A stretch of DNA of 64,000 nucleotides from Tannerella serpentiformis (GTDB lineage Bacteria; Bacteroidota; Bacteroidia; Bacteroidales; Tannerellaceae): positions 186,001-250,000 of the forward strand of contig NZ_CP028365.1 in assembly GCF_003033925.1 (NCBI RefSeq). Reading direction: 5' to 3'. This document shows positions 33,651 through 43,413 of this stretch, piece after piece. How positions within the stretch are numbered: the first letter of the stretch is position 1; every line of letters starts with the position of its first letter. The notes below the pieces were generated by a model. It worked only from the letters and a program-made list of their open reading frames with translations, did not search any database and was not told where the DNA came from. The position numbers were made by a program, and so were the translations under genes.

Positions 33651-34904
33651 CTACATGTCACTACTACAGATTTGAAGGAGCGGACAGGGGAGGATCTTTC
33701 GGACTTTGTAGACATACAGCGGGCTGCCGCCGTTCCGCCGCCGGCTGACCTTGATGTATCCGGCCTTTTTCAGCGCCTCTCCCATACGTTTGGCCGTGAG
33801 CGGCTGGCGCGTATAGGCGCCGAGGTAAGTCAAGATTTCGGTCGTTGTCAGGTAGGAACAATCACTGTCGGTGGTCGGCAGCTCGAAACAGCGCAACAGG
33901 AGCTCCATCTCCGCGGTCTGCACTTGGAACGCCTCACTTTCGCGGTATAGCTCCGCGATCTCCTCGTCGTTGAACCAATACCGATAGCCCGATTGCAACA
34001 GCGATTTGGCCTCCGCATAGACGGCGTCCATCGAGACTGCTCTCGCCCGATCGATGTCGATGGAAAGCACCTCGAAGGGCAGGAAGCGTCTGCTGCCGGT
34101 GGGGTCGGTGAGAAAGTCGTTGCCGTTCACCGAGGCCACGAAGCTCGCCATGTGGGGGTGCTCCTCCACATGCTTGTCGTAGGGCATGCGGTACTTGACC
34201 ATCGGGCAGGTGATCAGGTTCTTCAGTTCGTTTTCATCTCGCTTATTGAGCGCCTTGAGCTGGTCGTCGATGTTGATGATGAGGTTCTGCCCGACGTAGG
34301 TCAGCGTGTCTTTTTCCTGCGGATAGATCTTGCCGGTATAGCTGTAATCGTGCAGCTCAGGCGGGCAAAGCAGGTCGAGAAATGTCGTCTTGAATCGCCC
34401 CTGTTCGCCGGTTAAGACCAGGCAGGTGTGGTTGCGACACGCGTGGTCGTCCATCGCGTTGGCGACTACAGCCATAAGCCATTTTGTCAGGTACAGCAGC
34501 CATTTCTCCGGATTACGGACAACGACGCAGTCGGCCAACTCACGGATGGCGTGTGTGTTTGGGACATCTAGCACAGCGGCGGGCAAGGCTTTGAAATACG
34601 CCTGTACGGGATTGACACGGGGCGAAAAACTGCTTTCGATGATCGAGTAGAGGTTGTCTGGGGAGGTCGTGAGCCCGGCCTCATTGTCGAGTTCACGGCG
34701 CAGCGTGTTGATCTCATAGCGACCGACTTTTACGAATCGGGTGTCCTCCCGGCCGCGATATTCCGCCCGTCCCCAAACGGTGTTGTATCGGAATGCGTAA
34801 TGCTGAGAGAGGTAGGCCTCGATCTCCCCGTTCTTTGATGAGCGTCCGCTGCTGTCCGGTGTTTTGCTGGTGTTTATGTTGCTTCTATCTACCTGTTTCT
34901 TCAT
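33651..34904 (-). CDS. VapE-type helicase/primase-associated protein, element B
   Basis: 417 aa from ATG 34904 (MKKQVDRSN), chosen to agree with copy A; the frame is open further upstream but that part lacks conservation. P-loop-like LTGEQGRFKTTFLDLL, acidic LIINIDDQLKA and NDFLTDPTGSRRFLPF are all present. Gene order vapE-primase-DUF3408 is the same as in A. Probable role: replication of the element after excision or transfer. Confidence 0.85.
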   Translation of the reverse strand: MKKQVDRSNINTSKTPDSSGRSSKNGEIEAYLSQHYAFRYNTVWGRAEYRGREDTRFVKVGRYEINTLRRELDNEAGLTTSPDNLYSIIESSFSPRVNPVQAYFKALPAAVLDVPNTHAIRELADCVVVRNPEKWLLYLTKWLMAVVANAMDDHACRNHTCLVLTGEQGRFKTTFLDLLCPPELHDYSYTGKIYPQEKDTLTYVGQNLIINIDDQLKALNKRDENELKNLITCPMVKYRMPYDKHVEEHPHMASFVASVNGNDFLTDPTGSRRFLPFEVLSIDIDRARAVSMDAVYAEAKSLLQSGYRYWFNDEEIAELYRESEAFQVQTAEMELLLRCFELPTTDSDCSYLTTTEILTYLGAYTRQPLTAKRMGEALKKAGYIKVSRRRNGGSPLYVYKVRKILPCPLLQICSSDM

Positions 34905-35287
34905 GGCTGGCTGGGATGAGTTTTCGGGGGTGAAAGTGTGATGAGCCTCCCCAGCCTCCAAGCATGCAGCGCATTCCGGCATGATGTTGCATCTGTTTGC
35001 GGCCGATTTCTTCAGAGAATAGGCTTTACAAGGAAGTGATTCGCTCCTTCGATAAGACAAAATGGCAGTGAAAGGAAGGGGGATGATTCGCGGGCTGCTA
35101 TCTGCTTTCCGTTGCGGCTGTTTTCCGAATAAGCGAAAGCCCCCCCTTGCTGCGCCGGTTGTATCCCTACTGTTCCATTTGCATCCCTCCTGTTCCCGAT
35201 TGCGTTGACAGCGTTTTGCGTGCAATTACGTTTGCTGGCGAAAACAGTAAAACCTAAATACCGACCAGAAAACTAATACGTGAAACC
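34905..35287. other. Divergent control region, element B
   Basis: No gene; conserved with 24731-25120. It contains the same pair-wise GGAACAGTA / TGTTCC type repeats (TACTGTTCCATTTGCATCCC, TCCTGTTCCCG) between divergent HTH and vapE genes. Confidence 0.45.
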
Positions 35288-35578
35288 ATGAAGTATTTGA
35301 TTATTACAGAGGCCGATTGGCTCTGCCTGCGGAACGAGGTGCTGAGCCTTGCAGAATGTTGCCTGAAGGCTTTCGGAGAAGAGTCCAAACACACGGACTG
35401 GCTACACAACGGGGACGTCTGCCGACTACTCGGCATCAGCAAACGCACTCTGCAACATTACCGTGATACGAACGTGCTACCTTTTGCGCAGATCGGGCAC
35501 AAGTGCTATTACAAACGGGAGGACGTGGAGCAGTTGCTCTGCGTGAAGTCTGACAAAACGGCAAACACGAAAGCATGA
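35288..35578 (+). CDS. Excisionase-like HTH protein 1, element B
   Basis: 96 aa. After a helical N-terminus (ADWLCLRNEVLSLAECCLKAF) comes a MerR/excisionase HTH (NGDVCRLLGISKRTLQHYRDTNVLPFAQIGHKCYYKREDVEQLL). Small HTH proteins of this type control excision and mobilization in Bacteroides elements. The stop overlaps the start of the second HTH gene (ATGA, 35575-35578), so they are coupled. Intact, unlike copy A. Confidence 0.85.
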   Translation: MKYLIITEADWLCLRNEVLSLAECCLKAFGEESKHTDWLHNGDVCRLLGISKRTLQHYRDTNVLPFAQIGHKCYYKREDVEQLLCVKSDKTANTKA

Positions 35579-35883
35579 TGATGGAAGCGATTCAAGATTT
35601 GAGTATGGAATCGGGTGAGATGCCGGTAGTCCTCTCAGCCTTGCGACGCGTCAGGGAACGGATTCGGGAAGTGTCGGAGACGCACCGACCGCTCTTTGGC
35701 GGCGAACATTTCCTCACAGGCAAGGAAGTTTGCGAACGGCTTTACATCAGTCCCCGCACCTTGCAGGACTATCGCGATCGGAGGATCATCCCCTACACGC
35801 AGTTCGCCGGCAAGATCCTCTACAAGATTTCGGATCTCGAAAGGATACTAGAGGGGAATTACAAGGGAGGCGGGAAACGATAA
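35575..35883 (+). CDS. Excisionase-like HTH protein 2, element B
   Basis: 102 aa, MMMEAIQDLSMESGEMPVVLSALRRVRERIREV followed by an HTH domain (TGKEVCERLYISPRTLQDYRDRRIIPYTQFAGKILYKISDLERIL). Same family as its upstream neighbour; the pair may form a heterodimer or act on two sites (inference). A hairpin terminator follows at 35911. Confidence 0.85.
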   Translation: MMMEAIQDLSMESGEMPVVLSALRRVRERIREVSETHRPLFGGEHFLTGKEVCERLYISPRTLQDYRDRRIIPYTQFAGKILYKISDLERILEGNYKGGGKR

Positions 35884-35910
35884 GACGTGAAAGGCGCATA
35901 ATTGAATTGA

Positions 35911-35953
35911 AAACGGCACTTAGGCAGAGACATATCTGCACTAAGTGCCGTTT
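35911..35953 (+). terminator. Terminator of the HTH pair; slot edge in element B
   Basis: AAACGGCACTTAG / CTAAGTGCCGTTT, a perfect 13-bp stem ending in TTT. Shared with element A; sequences diverge directly after it. Confidence 0.7.
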
Positions 35954-36178
35954 ATCTATGAGGAATTGACTTTCCTTTTTGAGCTCTTTGTTATAGATTT
36001 AAAAAGAACTTCTCGTCTCCCATCTTAGATGCTGTTTTTTTTAGATAAGGAGCAGAAGGAGCAAAAAAAACAGAGAACCTCCTAGGAGATCATTTTCACG
36101 TAACTGCTTTTTAATAGTCAATCTCCACTCTTTATTTATTATCTCTATTGGATCTTACATAGTAGCATCTTCTTTTAT

Positions 36179-36880
36179 TTACTCCTCTTTGTATTGACTG
36201 GGAGATCTGAGCTCTTCTACGAGTTTGTCAACCATCGTGCAGGGATCATGTTTTGCATAATTAGTACCCTTACCCTTATGTGATTTACGCAGTTTTTCGG
36301 CAGATTTTATAGCAAACTCTTCCTTTCCATACCGCTGAAGTAAGTCGTAAATATCAGAAGCTCCTTTCTCATATTTAAAACTTCCATCTCTCATTTTATC
36401 CTTGAACATGTTCTCAAGTTTTTCTATGTACTGCTTTCGACCAATGGCTGTATCAAGATATTCAAAATGCAAGTAATACCACAATTCAAAAGATTCATTC
36501 GTCCAAGCACTTTGAATACCGCATCTGCTAGCTTCTTTTATGGCTTCATTAAAGTCTTCAAAATCATCCTTATCAAACACAACCCACACACGGTCAAACT
36601 TCATCGCATTTTTCTTTTCCAGATCCCGCTTTATTTCCAATGTCTTTTTAACCAAAGCGACCGTTCCCATACCTACACCTTGAATCTCAGAATGAACAAC
36701 GGACGTATTGTTCTCAATAAAAGCTTTGAAATAGTTTGGCTCGGTCTTTTTTCCTTCACATACTATCAAAAAGCGCACCTGCCCCTCTTTAAGTTTAAAT
36801 TTTTCTTCGCGTTCTTTGCAGGTTGCTCTCCCCGAGTGCCTATTTGTTATTTTAAGTTCTCTCTTGCTCAGATCGCCCAT
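36179..36880 (-). CDS. RloB/AbiLii-like Toprim protein (defence partner)
   Basis: 233 aa from ATG 36880 (MGDLSKRELK), preceded by AGAGGGAAAT; the longer frame overlaps the ATPase gene and was rejected. Motifs LIVCEGKKTEPNYFKAF (EGxxTE) and WVVFDKDDFEDF (DxDD) are those of RloB, a Toprim-like domain; FELWYYLHF follows. The ATPase gene ends 13 bp upstream. RloB with an AAA15 ATPase is the composition of the lactococcal AbiL abortive-infection system and of rloAB genes in restriction loci (family knowledge). A nuclease role is inferred. Confidence 0.85.
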   Translation of the reverse strand: MGDLSKRELKITNRHSGRATCKEREEKFKLKEGQVRFLIVCEGKKTEPNYFKAFIENNTSVVHSEIQGVGMGTVALVKKTLEIKRDLEKKNAMKFDRVWVVFDKDDFEDFNEAIKEASRCGIQSAWTNESFELWYYLHFEYLDTAIGRKQYIEKLENMFKDKMRDGSFKYEKGASDIYDLLQRYGKEEFAIKSAEKLRKSHKGKGTNYAKHDPCTMVDKLVEELRSPSQYKEE

Positions 36881-36893
36881 AACTATTTCCCTC

Positions 36894-38156
36894 TTATTTT
36901 CCAATGAATGGCACGGCCCCATAGCGTCCACGAATGTAATCGCGTTTAACATCTCGCTGATTATTTCCCCCATTATCATTCTTAAATTGCACAAGTGAAT
37001 AGACGTCAGTAGCCTCTACTCTATCCTTCTCTGTGAACCAAATTTGGTCGCGACGAACAAGATCCAAGTCTAGAAGATTGGTGTCGTGCGTAGCAAATAT
37101 GAGCTGCGCCTTTCGTTCGTTTTTATTCAAATCCATAAATAGCAACACGATATTCCTAGTTAAAAGAGGATGAAGTTTTGCATCTAATTCATCTATGACA
37201 AGAATATTTCCTTCGTTTAAGCTATCAAAAATTGGCCCGGAAATGTTTATAACCTTTTTTGTTCCCTCCGACTCCATCTTGTGCATATAAAAATTTTGTT
37301 CTCCAACAATCTGTCCACTCCTGTCATATACATTGTGAAGAGTTTCCGACTTAATAACAGTATCTTTTGACAAGCCTTTCTCTAAATCCGATCTTAATAA
37401 ATCTGAAGGATTGACTGTATCCTCCTTGGGAATATTCATCTCTCTTACAGAAAAGAGTTTGAACCCCAACTGCAGTTCCCTAAAAAAAGCCTGTGCTTCA
37501 TCAGCTCCGCTTAGATGCTCTAAAAACATTTTATGCGTAAATTCTTCGTAACCTTTATCATTAACAGCAGATAATACATTGCATTTCCTAAACCATCCTA
37601 TTACTGAGTTAGATTTTTTGCCTTTTAGCTGAGCTACCAAAGATAGGAATAATCGGTTTTTGTTGGTTAAATTCTCCTTACCGTCACCCTCAGGGAAGTT
37701 TTCTGACAAAACTTCTATCACGTCTCGTGAACGTTCAAAAAGCTCATGCTCTTCTTTCTCTTCAAATGGCTTCTCGTATAACCATTCCGAGATAATCTCG
37801 TTTCTGTTGTACTCAAAACCATAGCGATAGATAGCCTTTTCTCTGATGAACCGTATTTCAAACAGGGTAGGTTGCGAAGCAGTTGTCTTATCCAATTCAA
37901 AAGGATCATAGGGTAATAAATCATCCTCATTCAGTTGTACTGAACGTTTTACCATCCTATTCATGACATAAATAGCCTTGATTAGATTACTCTTACCGCT
38001 AGAGTTCGCGCCATATAATACAGCCAGCGGGAGCAAACGATGCTCGCCTTCATTAATTACAGATTGCTCGTGTTCCTTTATAGAACAAGCCTCCATACTA
38101 AATGTCCGTTCATCTTTAAAAGAACGGTAATTCTTGACAGTGAAATCGAGTAGCAT
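36894..38156 (-). CDS. RloA/AbiLi-like AAA15 ATPase (defence partner)
   Basis: 420-aa SMC/ABC-like ATPase. Walker A LYGANSSGKSNLIKAI at about residues 48-63 directly after the N-terminal strand (LLDFTVKNYRSFKDERTFSME), Walker B NILVIDELDAKLHPLL at about residue 315, and ATHDTNLLDLDLVRRDQIWF as the H-loop/D-loop region. This is the AAA15/AAA21 pattern of OLD-like and Abi ATPases. It is the first gene of a two-gene operon with RloB and is the only non-IS cargo in element B. AT-richer than the backbone, which suggests a separate origin. Confidence 0.88.
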   Translation of the reverse strand: MLLDFTVKNYRSFKDERTFSMEACSIKEHEQSVINEGEHRLLPLAVLYGANSSGKSNLIKAIYVMNRMVKRSVQLNEDDLLPYDPFELDKTTASQPTLFEIRFIREKAIYRYGFEYNRNEIISEWLYEKPFEEKEEHELFERSRDVIEVLSENFPEGDGKENLTNKNRLFLSLVAQLKGKKSNSVIGWFRKCNVLSAVNDKGYEEFTHKMFLEHLSGADEAQAFFRELQLGFKLFSVREMNIPKEDTVNPSDLLRSDLEKGLSKDTVIKSETLHNVYDRSGQIVGEQNFYMHKMESEGTKKVINISGPIFDSLNEGNILVIDELDAKLHPLLTRNIVLLFMDLNKNERKAQLIFATHDTNLLDLDLVRRDQIWFTEKDRVEATDVYSLVQFKNDNGGNNQRDVKRDYIRGRYGAVPFIGK

Positions 38157-38224
38157 ACCTCATATTTTCTCCAAATATATAACGAATATCTGATATGATG
38201 GATTTCTGCAGTAGGGCAACCGTA

Positions 38225-38594
38225 TCAAATTTTGAGTAGCTCTTTGAGATAGTCGATATTGAGAGCCGCGGTGAATAATCTCTTTCAAATGGATAGCTTG
38301 TCTTTCCTCTGTGAGACAATGGCTAAGGCCAGCTTCCTGATCGTGTTGAGGTTCTGAGCAGCGTATGCTTTGCGTGCCCGGGAAAGATTTTCTCTGGAGG
38401 TTACGTCAAGGTGCCAATGCAATCTGTTTTCTATCTCCCAATGAGCACGGATATAAGCTCCGATCTTCTCCACAGCCTCGGCTGGTAAACTACTCAAATA
38501 GTACTATTTATCACGTCGCTCAGTTCCGTCGGAGAAGGTAACAAGGCGCTCGACCTGAACCAAAGAAGACAAATTTTTCCATGGCACATATTGA
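38225..38594 (-). pseudogene. ISAs1-family transposase, C-terminal fragment
   Basis: Reading SQYVPWKNLSSLVQVERLVTFSDGTERRDK, stop TAG, then SSLPAEAVEKIGAYIRAHWEIENRLHWHLDVTSRE...LAIVSQRKDKLSI, stop TGA, then KRLFTAALNIDYLKELLKI. WEIENRLHWHLDV is the C-terminal ISAs1 signature. Two in-frame stops; the N-terminal half lies at 39925-40643, separated by another IS. Confidence 0.8.
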
Positions 38595-38681
38595 GATTGT
38601 CGCATGGTCTTTTATTTGAACTCTATTGTTATGTGCCCGAGTATTCTTAACTTTATTTGGCTTAAACCCTGTAGTCAAGTA

Positions 38682-39770
38682 TGTCTACAAAGTCTACCAC
38701 CCCCGCCCCCAGTTTCCTGCAAGTCTATACCCAAGTGCGTCGTAACCGCATGGAAGCACTCATTCCTTCGCCAAATCAATAAATGCATTAACTGGAGAGG
38801 GATTCAGACACTACTGAATAAGAGAAGTACACCAAGACTCAAAATGCAGTAGGCAATCCCGCCTATGACGCCTTGATGATGTTCAAGATCTTACTCTTTC
38901 AGACTTGGTATGGTCCCAAGTGATTATGAGGTTGAGGAGTGTATCAATGACTCCATTCTCTTCAGCGAATTCCTCAACTTGGATATGGGTGTGTCCGCTC
39001 CGGATCACAGCACCATCAGCCGCTTCCGCTTAGAGCTCACACGTCTCGTGGATTATATGGACAAACTCCTTAAAGAACTGAATAAGCAGTTCAAGAAGCA
39101 GGGGATTAGCCGCATTGACCATGGTGCGATCGTAGATGCAAGCATAGTTAACAGTCCCCATGCACCCGATGAAAGTATCCTAATCGAAGTGGCAGACGAC
39201 TGGGAAGATTTGCGCACTATAGAGGAACAAGCCCAAGAGGAAGCCTATCAGTACGAGCTCAAAAGTCGTAAGCCAGGAGTGGATACCTAGGTTCGCTGGG
39301 TTCGCAAAGGGAGCCGATATAGGTACAGCTACAAGAGACATTTACTGACCGACAATCAAGGGTTGGTGGAAACTCTCATTACTACGCCCGCCAATTGCTC
39401 TGATACGATTATGCTACCCGATCTGATTGAGAAGGTGGATCTGCCCGAAGGGATTAGTGTGCTCGCCGACAAGGGGTATTGTAGCAAGAAGAACTCGCAC
39501 TGCTTGACAAGCCACGGGTTAATCGACGGGATTATGCACAAGGCAAGTAGAGGGAAGAAGCTGACTGATACTGAAGCGATCTCTGAATAAGATCATTCGC
39601 AAAACGCGCAGCTTAATCGAGGGACCCTTTGGAAGTATTCGCTTGTGGTTCTCAGGCGGGCGATGTCGCTACCGAGGTTTAGATCGAACGCACACCCAGA
39701 ATATCCTTGAAGTTATGGCATCAATCTCAAGCGTATGCCAAGGCTTCTTATACTGCAAAGTGTCAAATAG
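38682..39770 (+). pseudogene. IS5-type transposase, degraded, nested in ISAs1
   Basis: Homologous to the transposase at 22554-23861: PSFLQVYTQVRRNRM at the start, GAIVDASIVNSPHAPDES, SVLADKGYCSKK and GGRCRYRGLDRTHTQ near the end (39770). Several frameshifts (near 38750, 38920, 39290, 39590) and a TAG at about 39287 destroy the frame. It divides the ISAs1 copy in two. Confidence 0.8.
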
Positions 39771-39924
39771 TCCTCATGCCCCTCTTTAGAGGACGTGTTC
39801 CTCCTCTAAAGAGGGAGATAGGGAAGGTAGATATAGCACTCTACTCGGCCTAAATGTTCTGAATATCGAGTTGGAAAGATCTGGGCGCTGACTCGGAGAT
39901 GTTGTGCGATGGTCTTATATTGTG

Positions 39925-40643
39925 AGTCATCAAAGACTTCTTGGGGTCTAAGCGCTGTATAAATCCGCTCTTCCACCCGCCCATGATCCTTGCCCAAAGT
40001 GCTGTATGTAAACTGCGTATAGCGACCGGTAAAAGCGTCTTTTTAAGTCTTCAGATAAGTGTCTGTGATTCCTTTTTAGAGCTAATACATAATCGGCCTC
40101 CGACTCCACAATCTTTTAAGCAATATCAGTTTGCGTTCCCATAGCGTCGATGCTCACCACGGCTCCCGTGAGATCAATGCTGTCAAGCACATTGGGGATG
40201 GCTGTAATTTCATGGCTCTTCTCTTCCACCGCCTTACCCGCAATGCTGATGGTGTGTTCATCGACCTATGCTGATGGGTATGTGGGTGTACGAGTCGGAA
40301 GATTTTGATCCGCGGATTCGTTTGCCATCAATAGAGACAGGTTTGCCTTTCAAGTCATCGACAAGTGTATTGCCAAAGACCGACAGGCACTCCGCAAAAG
40401 CTGCAGGATCAATTCAAGAAATCACTCTTTCGATTGTGTCCACACTCAGACAGCCATTGGGTAGTTCTAACAACGGCTTGAGAAATTCTCCTCGGTGTTA
40501 CAAAACTCATACATAGATACGTAATCGTTTCCGCCACAGAGATAAGTTGCTATAGCGATGATTAATATGTCACTCAACTTGTGCTTGCAACGTCCCTTCA
40601 CACGAGGATCCGGTACAGAAGAAAAATAGTCGATCTTTTCCAT
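39925..40643 (-). pseudogene. ISAs1-family transposase, N-terminal part, degraded
   Basis: From ATG 40643: MEKIDYFSSVPDPRVKGRCK, HKLSDILIIAIATYLCGGND, then with frameshifts and stops PNGCLSVDTIERVIS, KGKPVSIDGKRIRGS and, near 39960, DHGRVEERIYTALRPQEVFDDSQY. These are the ISAs1 transposase blocks in order. The break at DDSQY joins to SQYVPWKNL of the fragment at 38594, so the intervening DNA is an insertion. Confidence 0.75.
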
Positions 40644-40963
40644 ATATCAAAGGTACGGTTACCCTCGGGCTGCGTAAGAGAGCACTTGACAAGAAGATTT
40701 TTTACGTCGAACTCACATTTAATATAGTTGTTCTTCGCTGTACAAAGAAGCCTCGTGGGAAAGAGCTTATCACAGGGCAAAAAACTGAACAGAGTCGCTC
40801 CTTCGCTTGGATCAAAGTCGAGCAGACAATTTCTGGTTGCATAGCGACTACACCTGACTACACCCAAATCCCGCTTCTTTCACTGTATTACCCACATAGT
40901 AGTCATGTAGTAAGATCTATTCGGTGAAAGGGAAAAAGGCATGTTAGGACAGCCGTACAAGGA
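40644..40963. other. Gap between ISAs1 and int2; left edge of slot B
   Basis: No gene. CGTCGAACTCAC at about 40706 resembles the end of the MITE at 22689-22907 and may be a trace of another IS end. From about 40908 (ATCTATTCGGTGAAAGG) onwards the sequence equals the end of element A's int2 region, marking the cargo edge. Confidence 0.45.
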
Positions 40964-42172
40964 TCACTCTGACGCCGCTTGTTGCTTCCGGATCAGCTTG
41001 TCCATGTCTTCTGAGATCTTTTTGTCCGTCACCTGTGCATAGATCTGCGTGCTGGATATGGATGCATGTCCCATCATCTTGGCAATGCTCTCTATCGGGA
41101 TGCCAGCGCTGAGCGACAACGTTCCGAACGTGTGGCGCGCTATATGAAAAGAGAGTCGCTGTCTGATGCCACATGCAAAACCCACGGTGCTCAGTTTGTT
41201 ATTCATCACACTGCGGCTGCAACTGCGTGGAAAGATAAGGGCCTCGCCTTCTTCTTTCACCGTCTGCTCCACTTGGCTTTTATTGAGGATCTCCTCCGCG
41301 ATCGGATGTAATGGCACGAGGGACTCCATTTTCGTTTTCTGCCTCTCCTTACGGATATATCTCCTACCGTCGGCCGACGTTTGGATATGCGAGAACTTTA
41401 GGCGCTCCATGTCCACAATGGCCAGTCCGGTGAAGCAGGAGAAGAGAAACATCTGCCTGGCCTGCTCTGCTTCCCTGTCGTTCACTCTCATCGCCATGAG
41501 CTTGGCCACATCACTCTTTTGCAAGAAGCGAATCTTTCTTTCCTCTTTTTCGTAGATGACATCTTCAAAAGGATGGCAGCGGATGACTTTCAAGTCTACC
41601 GCGCGATACATCAACCGACTCAATCGGCAGAGATGATTGTTCATGGTCGATGTGGCCAAGCCACGCTTTTTGAGGAAGAAGCGGAAGTTCTCAAACAGAT
41701 CTTCCGTAATGCCTGCGAGGGGGATGTCTCGACCTCCGTTTTCCTTCACGAACTCTCGAAGCAACTTGTCCGAATAAGTAAGGTTCTGGTAAGTACTTTC
41801 TGCCTTTGACTTGCCTACGCATGCCTTAACAGATTGCAGTTCTGCCTCGCTCATGGTCAAAAGGGTGGTTGGAGTGGCCGCGACGCCCTGCAAGCGGTTC
41901 TTAAGCCGTTCTGCACTGACCACGCCGTTCTTTGCGAGCATTTCCGCGTAAGTCTTTTCCACGAGTTCTCTGAACGTCGCGAGGCGTTGATTGATTTTCT
42001 TTTCGCCGGTTGTTCCCTGTCCGCTGTTCCATTCGGTCGGCAGACATTCTTCTCCGGTTGCCATCACCGCGCTTCTGCCATCAATGGTAACGCGGCAAAA
42101 GATGGCCGTCTTGCCGTCAGATTTTGTCTTCTGTCTGTTGATGTAGAACAGGATCTTGAATGTACTTCTCAT
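40964..42172 (-). CDS. Tyrosine recombinase 2 of element B
   Basis: 402 aa, near identical to 9634-10842 with scattered substitutions (e.g. CFTGLAIVDMERL, FHIARHTFGTLSLSAGIPIE, MGHASISSTQIYAQV). HxxR, His and Tyr catalytic residues are present; the first Arg is replaced by Ala. It follows int1 by 11 bp. Intact. Confidence 0.93.
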   Translation of the reverse strand: MRSTFKILFYINRQKTKSDGKTAIFCRVTIDGRSAVMATGEECLPTEWNSGQGTTGEKKINQRLATFRELVEKTYAEMLAKNGVVSAERLKNRLQGVAATPTTLLTMSEAELQSVKACVGKSKAESTYQNLTYSDKLLREFVKENGGRDIPLAGITEDLFENFRFFLKKRGLATSTMNNHLCRLSRLMYRAVDLKVIRCHPFEDVIYEKEERKIRFLQKSDVAKLMAMRVNDREAEQARQMFLFSCFTGLAIVDMERLKFSHIQTSADGRRYIRKERQKTKMESLVPLHPIAEEILNKSQVEQTVKEEGEALIFPRSCSRSVMNNKLSTVGFACGIRQRLSFHIARHTFGTLSLSAGIPIESIAKMMGHASISSTQIYAQVTDKKISEDMDKLIRKQQAASE

Positions 42173-42183
42173 GTTGGTTTCGG

Positions 42184-43413
42184 TTAAATGGTCAGATGTA
42201 AGTCTTTGGTGAAGGTGATCAAGCGATCGAACTCCTCGAATAGCTTTTGGGAAGTGACTTTCGCATATCGTTCGGTCATGCGAACCGTGCTATGCCCAAG
42301 CATCTTGCTAACGGTCTCGATGGGTACGCCCTGCTCCAAGGTGACGAGCGTAGCGAAGGTATGTCGGGCGGTGTGCGAGGTGAAGGGTAGCGCAATACCG
42401 GCTCGCAATCTGAGAACCTTCAGGTGCGACTGATAAGTCAGGTAATTGATGTGAGGAAGCAACGTGTCCCTTCCTTCATCAGACAGTTTGTTCATCAATC
42501 GAAGCGCTTCGGGCAACAGCTTTACACGGCAGAGGACGCCTGTCTTCTGTCTGTTGAACTTCAGCCAAAGGGCGCCCTCATCGTCGCGGACAAGATGCTC
42601 ACGGTTCAGTGCCATCAGATCGCAATAGGCGGCGCCGGTGTAACAGGCGAAAAGAAACACATCGCGCGCTGTCTCCAAGTCAATCTCCCAGCCGTCAAAA
42701 CAGAGCGCCTTTAACTTGTCCAACGCTTCCCTATCGAGCGCTTTGGGCAGTCTACTATCTCCCTTGTCTACATGCACATTGTCGAATAACAAGGAGTCCG
42801 CCGCACCTTCTCGATACGCCAGCTTGCAGACCTTCTTGACAAGGACAATCATGTTGTAGCAGGTACTTTGTTTCAGTCCAACCTCTCCGGTTGCGAACTG
42901 CTCGAACTGCTTGACGAAGTCCTCCGTGAGCTGCGAAAAGGTCAAGTCGGAAGCGTTATGCTTCGCTCGAATGAACTGTTGCAATCGCGCTCTTGTCTGA
43001 CGATACAAGACCAAAGACTCTCTTTTGATGTCTACTCCGACGTGATCCTCCATGTCCTCGATCAGGCCGTCAAACCGCTCCAAAAGCATGGTTCGACTCT
43101 GCACGCAGCCTTGGAAATGCTCCTTGATGTCGGTTGCGTCAAATGGAGATCCCTTGGCAAGCAAGGACTGATAGGAAGACTGAACGGCGAGAAGGAGGTT
43201 GTCCAACCGTTCATTGACTTCGACCGCCTCGCGGCTCTTCCCGTTCATCCGACTTTCGCGCGGGTTCCACAAATCGGGATTGCAGAACAGCTTGCAACTG
43301 AACTGTGCAATGGAACGTCCCAGCGTGATCCGTCCCATGATCGGCGCCTTGCCCGACCTGTCGCGACTGCTCTTTTTGAGGTAGAGCAACACCTTCATTT
43401 TCATGTCATCCAT
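42184..43413 (-). CDS. Tyrosine recombinase 1 of element B
   Basis: 409 aa, near identical to 8392-9621. The catalytic segment SHTARHTFATLVTLEQGVPIE and LGHSTVRMTERYAKV is complete. Its 290-bp leader to the element edge carries the GGTAAC repeats also seen in A, and the element end AACTATTCCCC. Probably the active integrase for B. Confidence 0.93.
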   Translation of the reverse strand: MDDMKMKVLLYLKKSSRDRSGKAPIMGRITLGRSIAQFSCKLFCNPDLWNPRESRMNGKSREAVEVNERLDNLLLAVQSSYQSLLAKGSPFDATDIKEHFQGCVQSRTMLLERFDGLIEDMEDHVGVDIKRESLVLYRQTRARLQQFIRAKHNASDLTFSQLTEDFVKQFEQFATGEVGLKQSTCYNMIVLVKKVCKLAYREGAADSLLFDNVHVDKGDSRLPKALDREALDKLKALCFDGWEIDLETARDVFLFACYTGAAYCDLMALNREHLVRDDEGALWLKFNRQKTGVLCRVKLLPEALRLMNKLSDEGRDTLLPHINYLTYQSHLKVLRLRAGIALPFTSHTARHTFATLVTLEQGVPIETVSKMLGHSTVRMTERYAKVTSQKLFEEFDRLITFTKDLHLTI

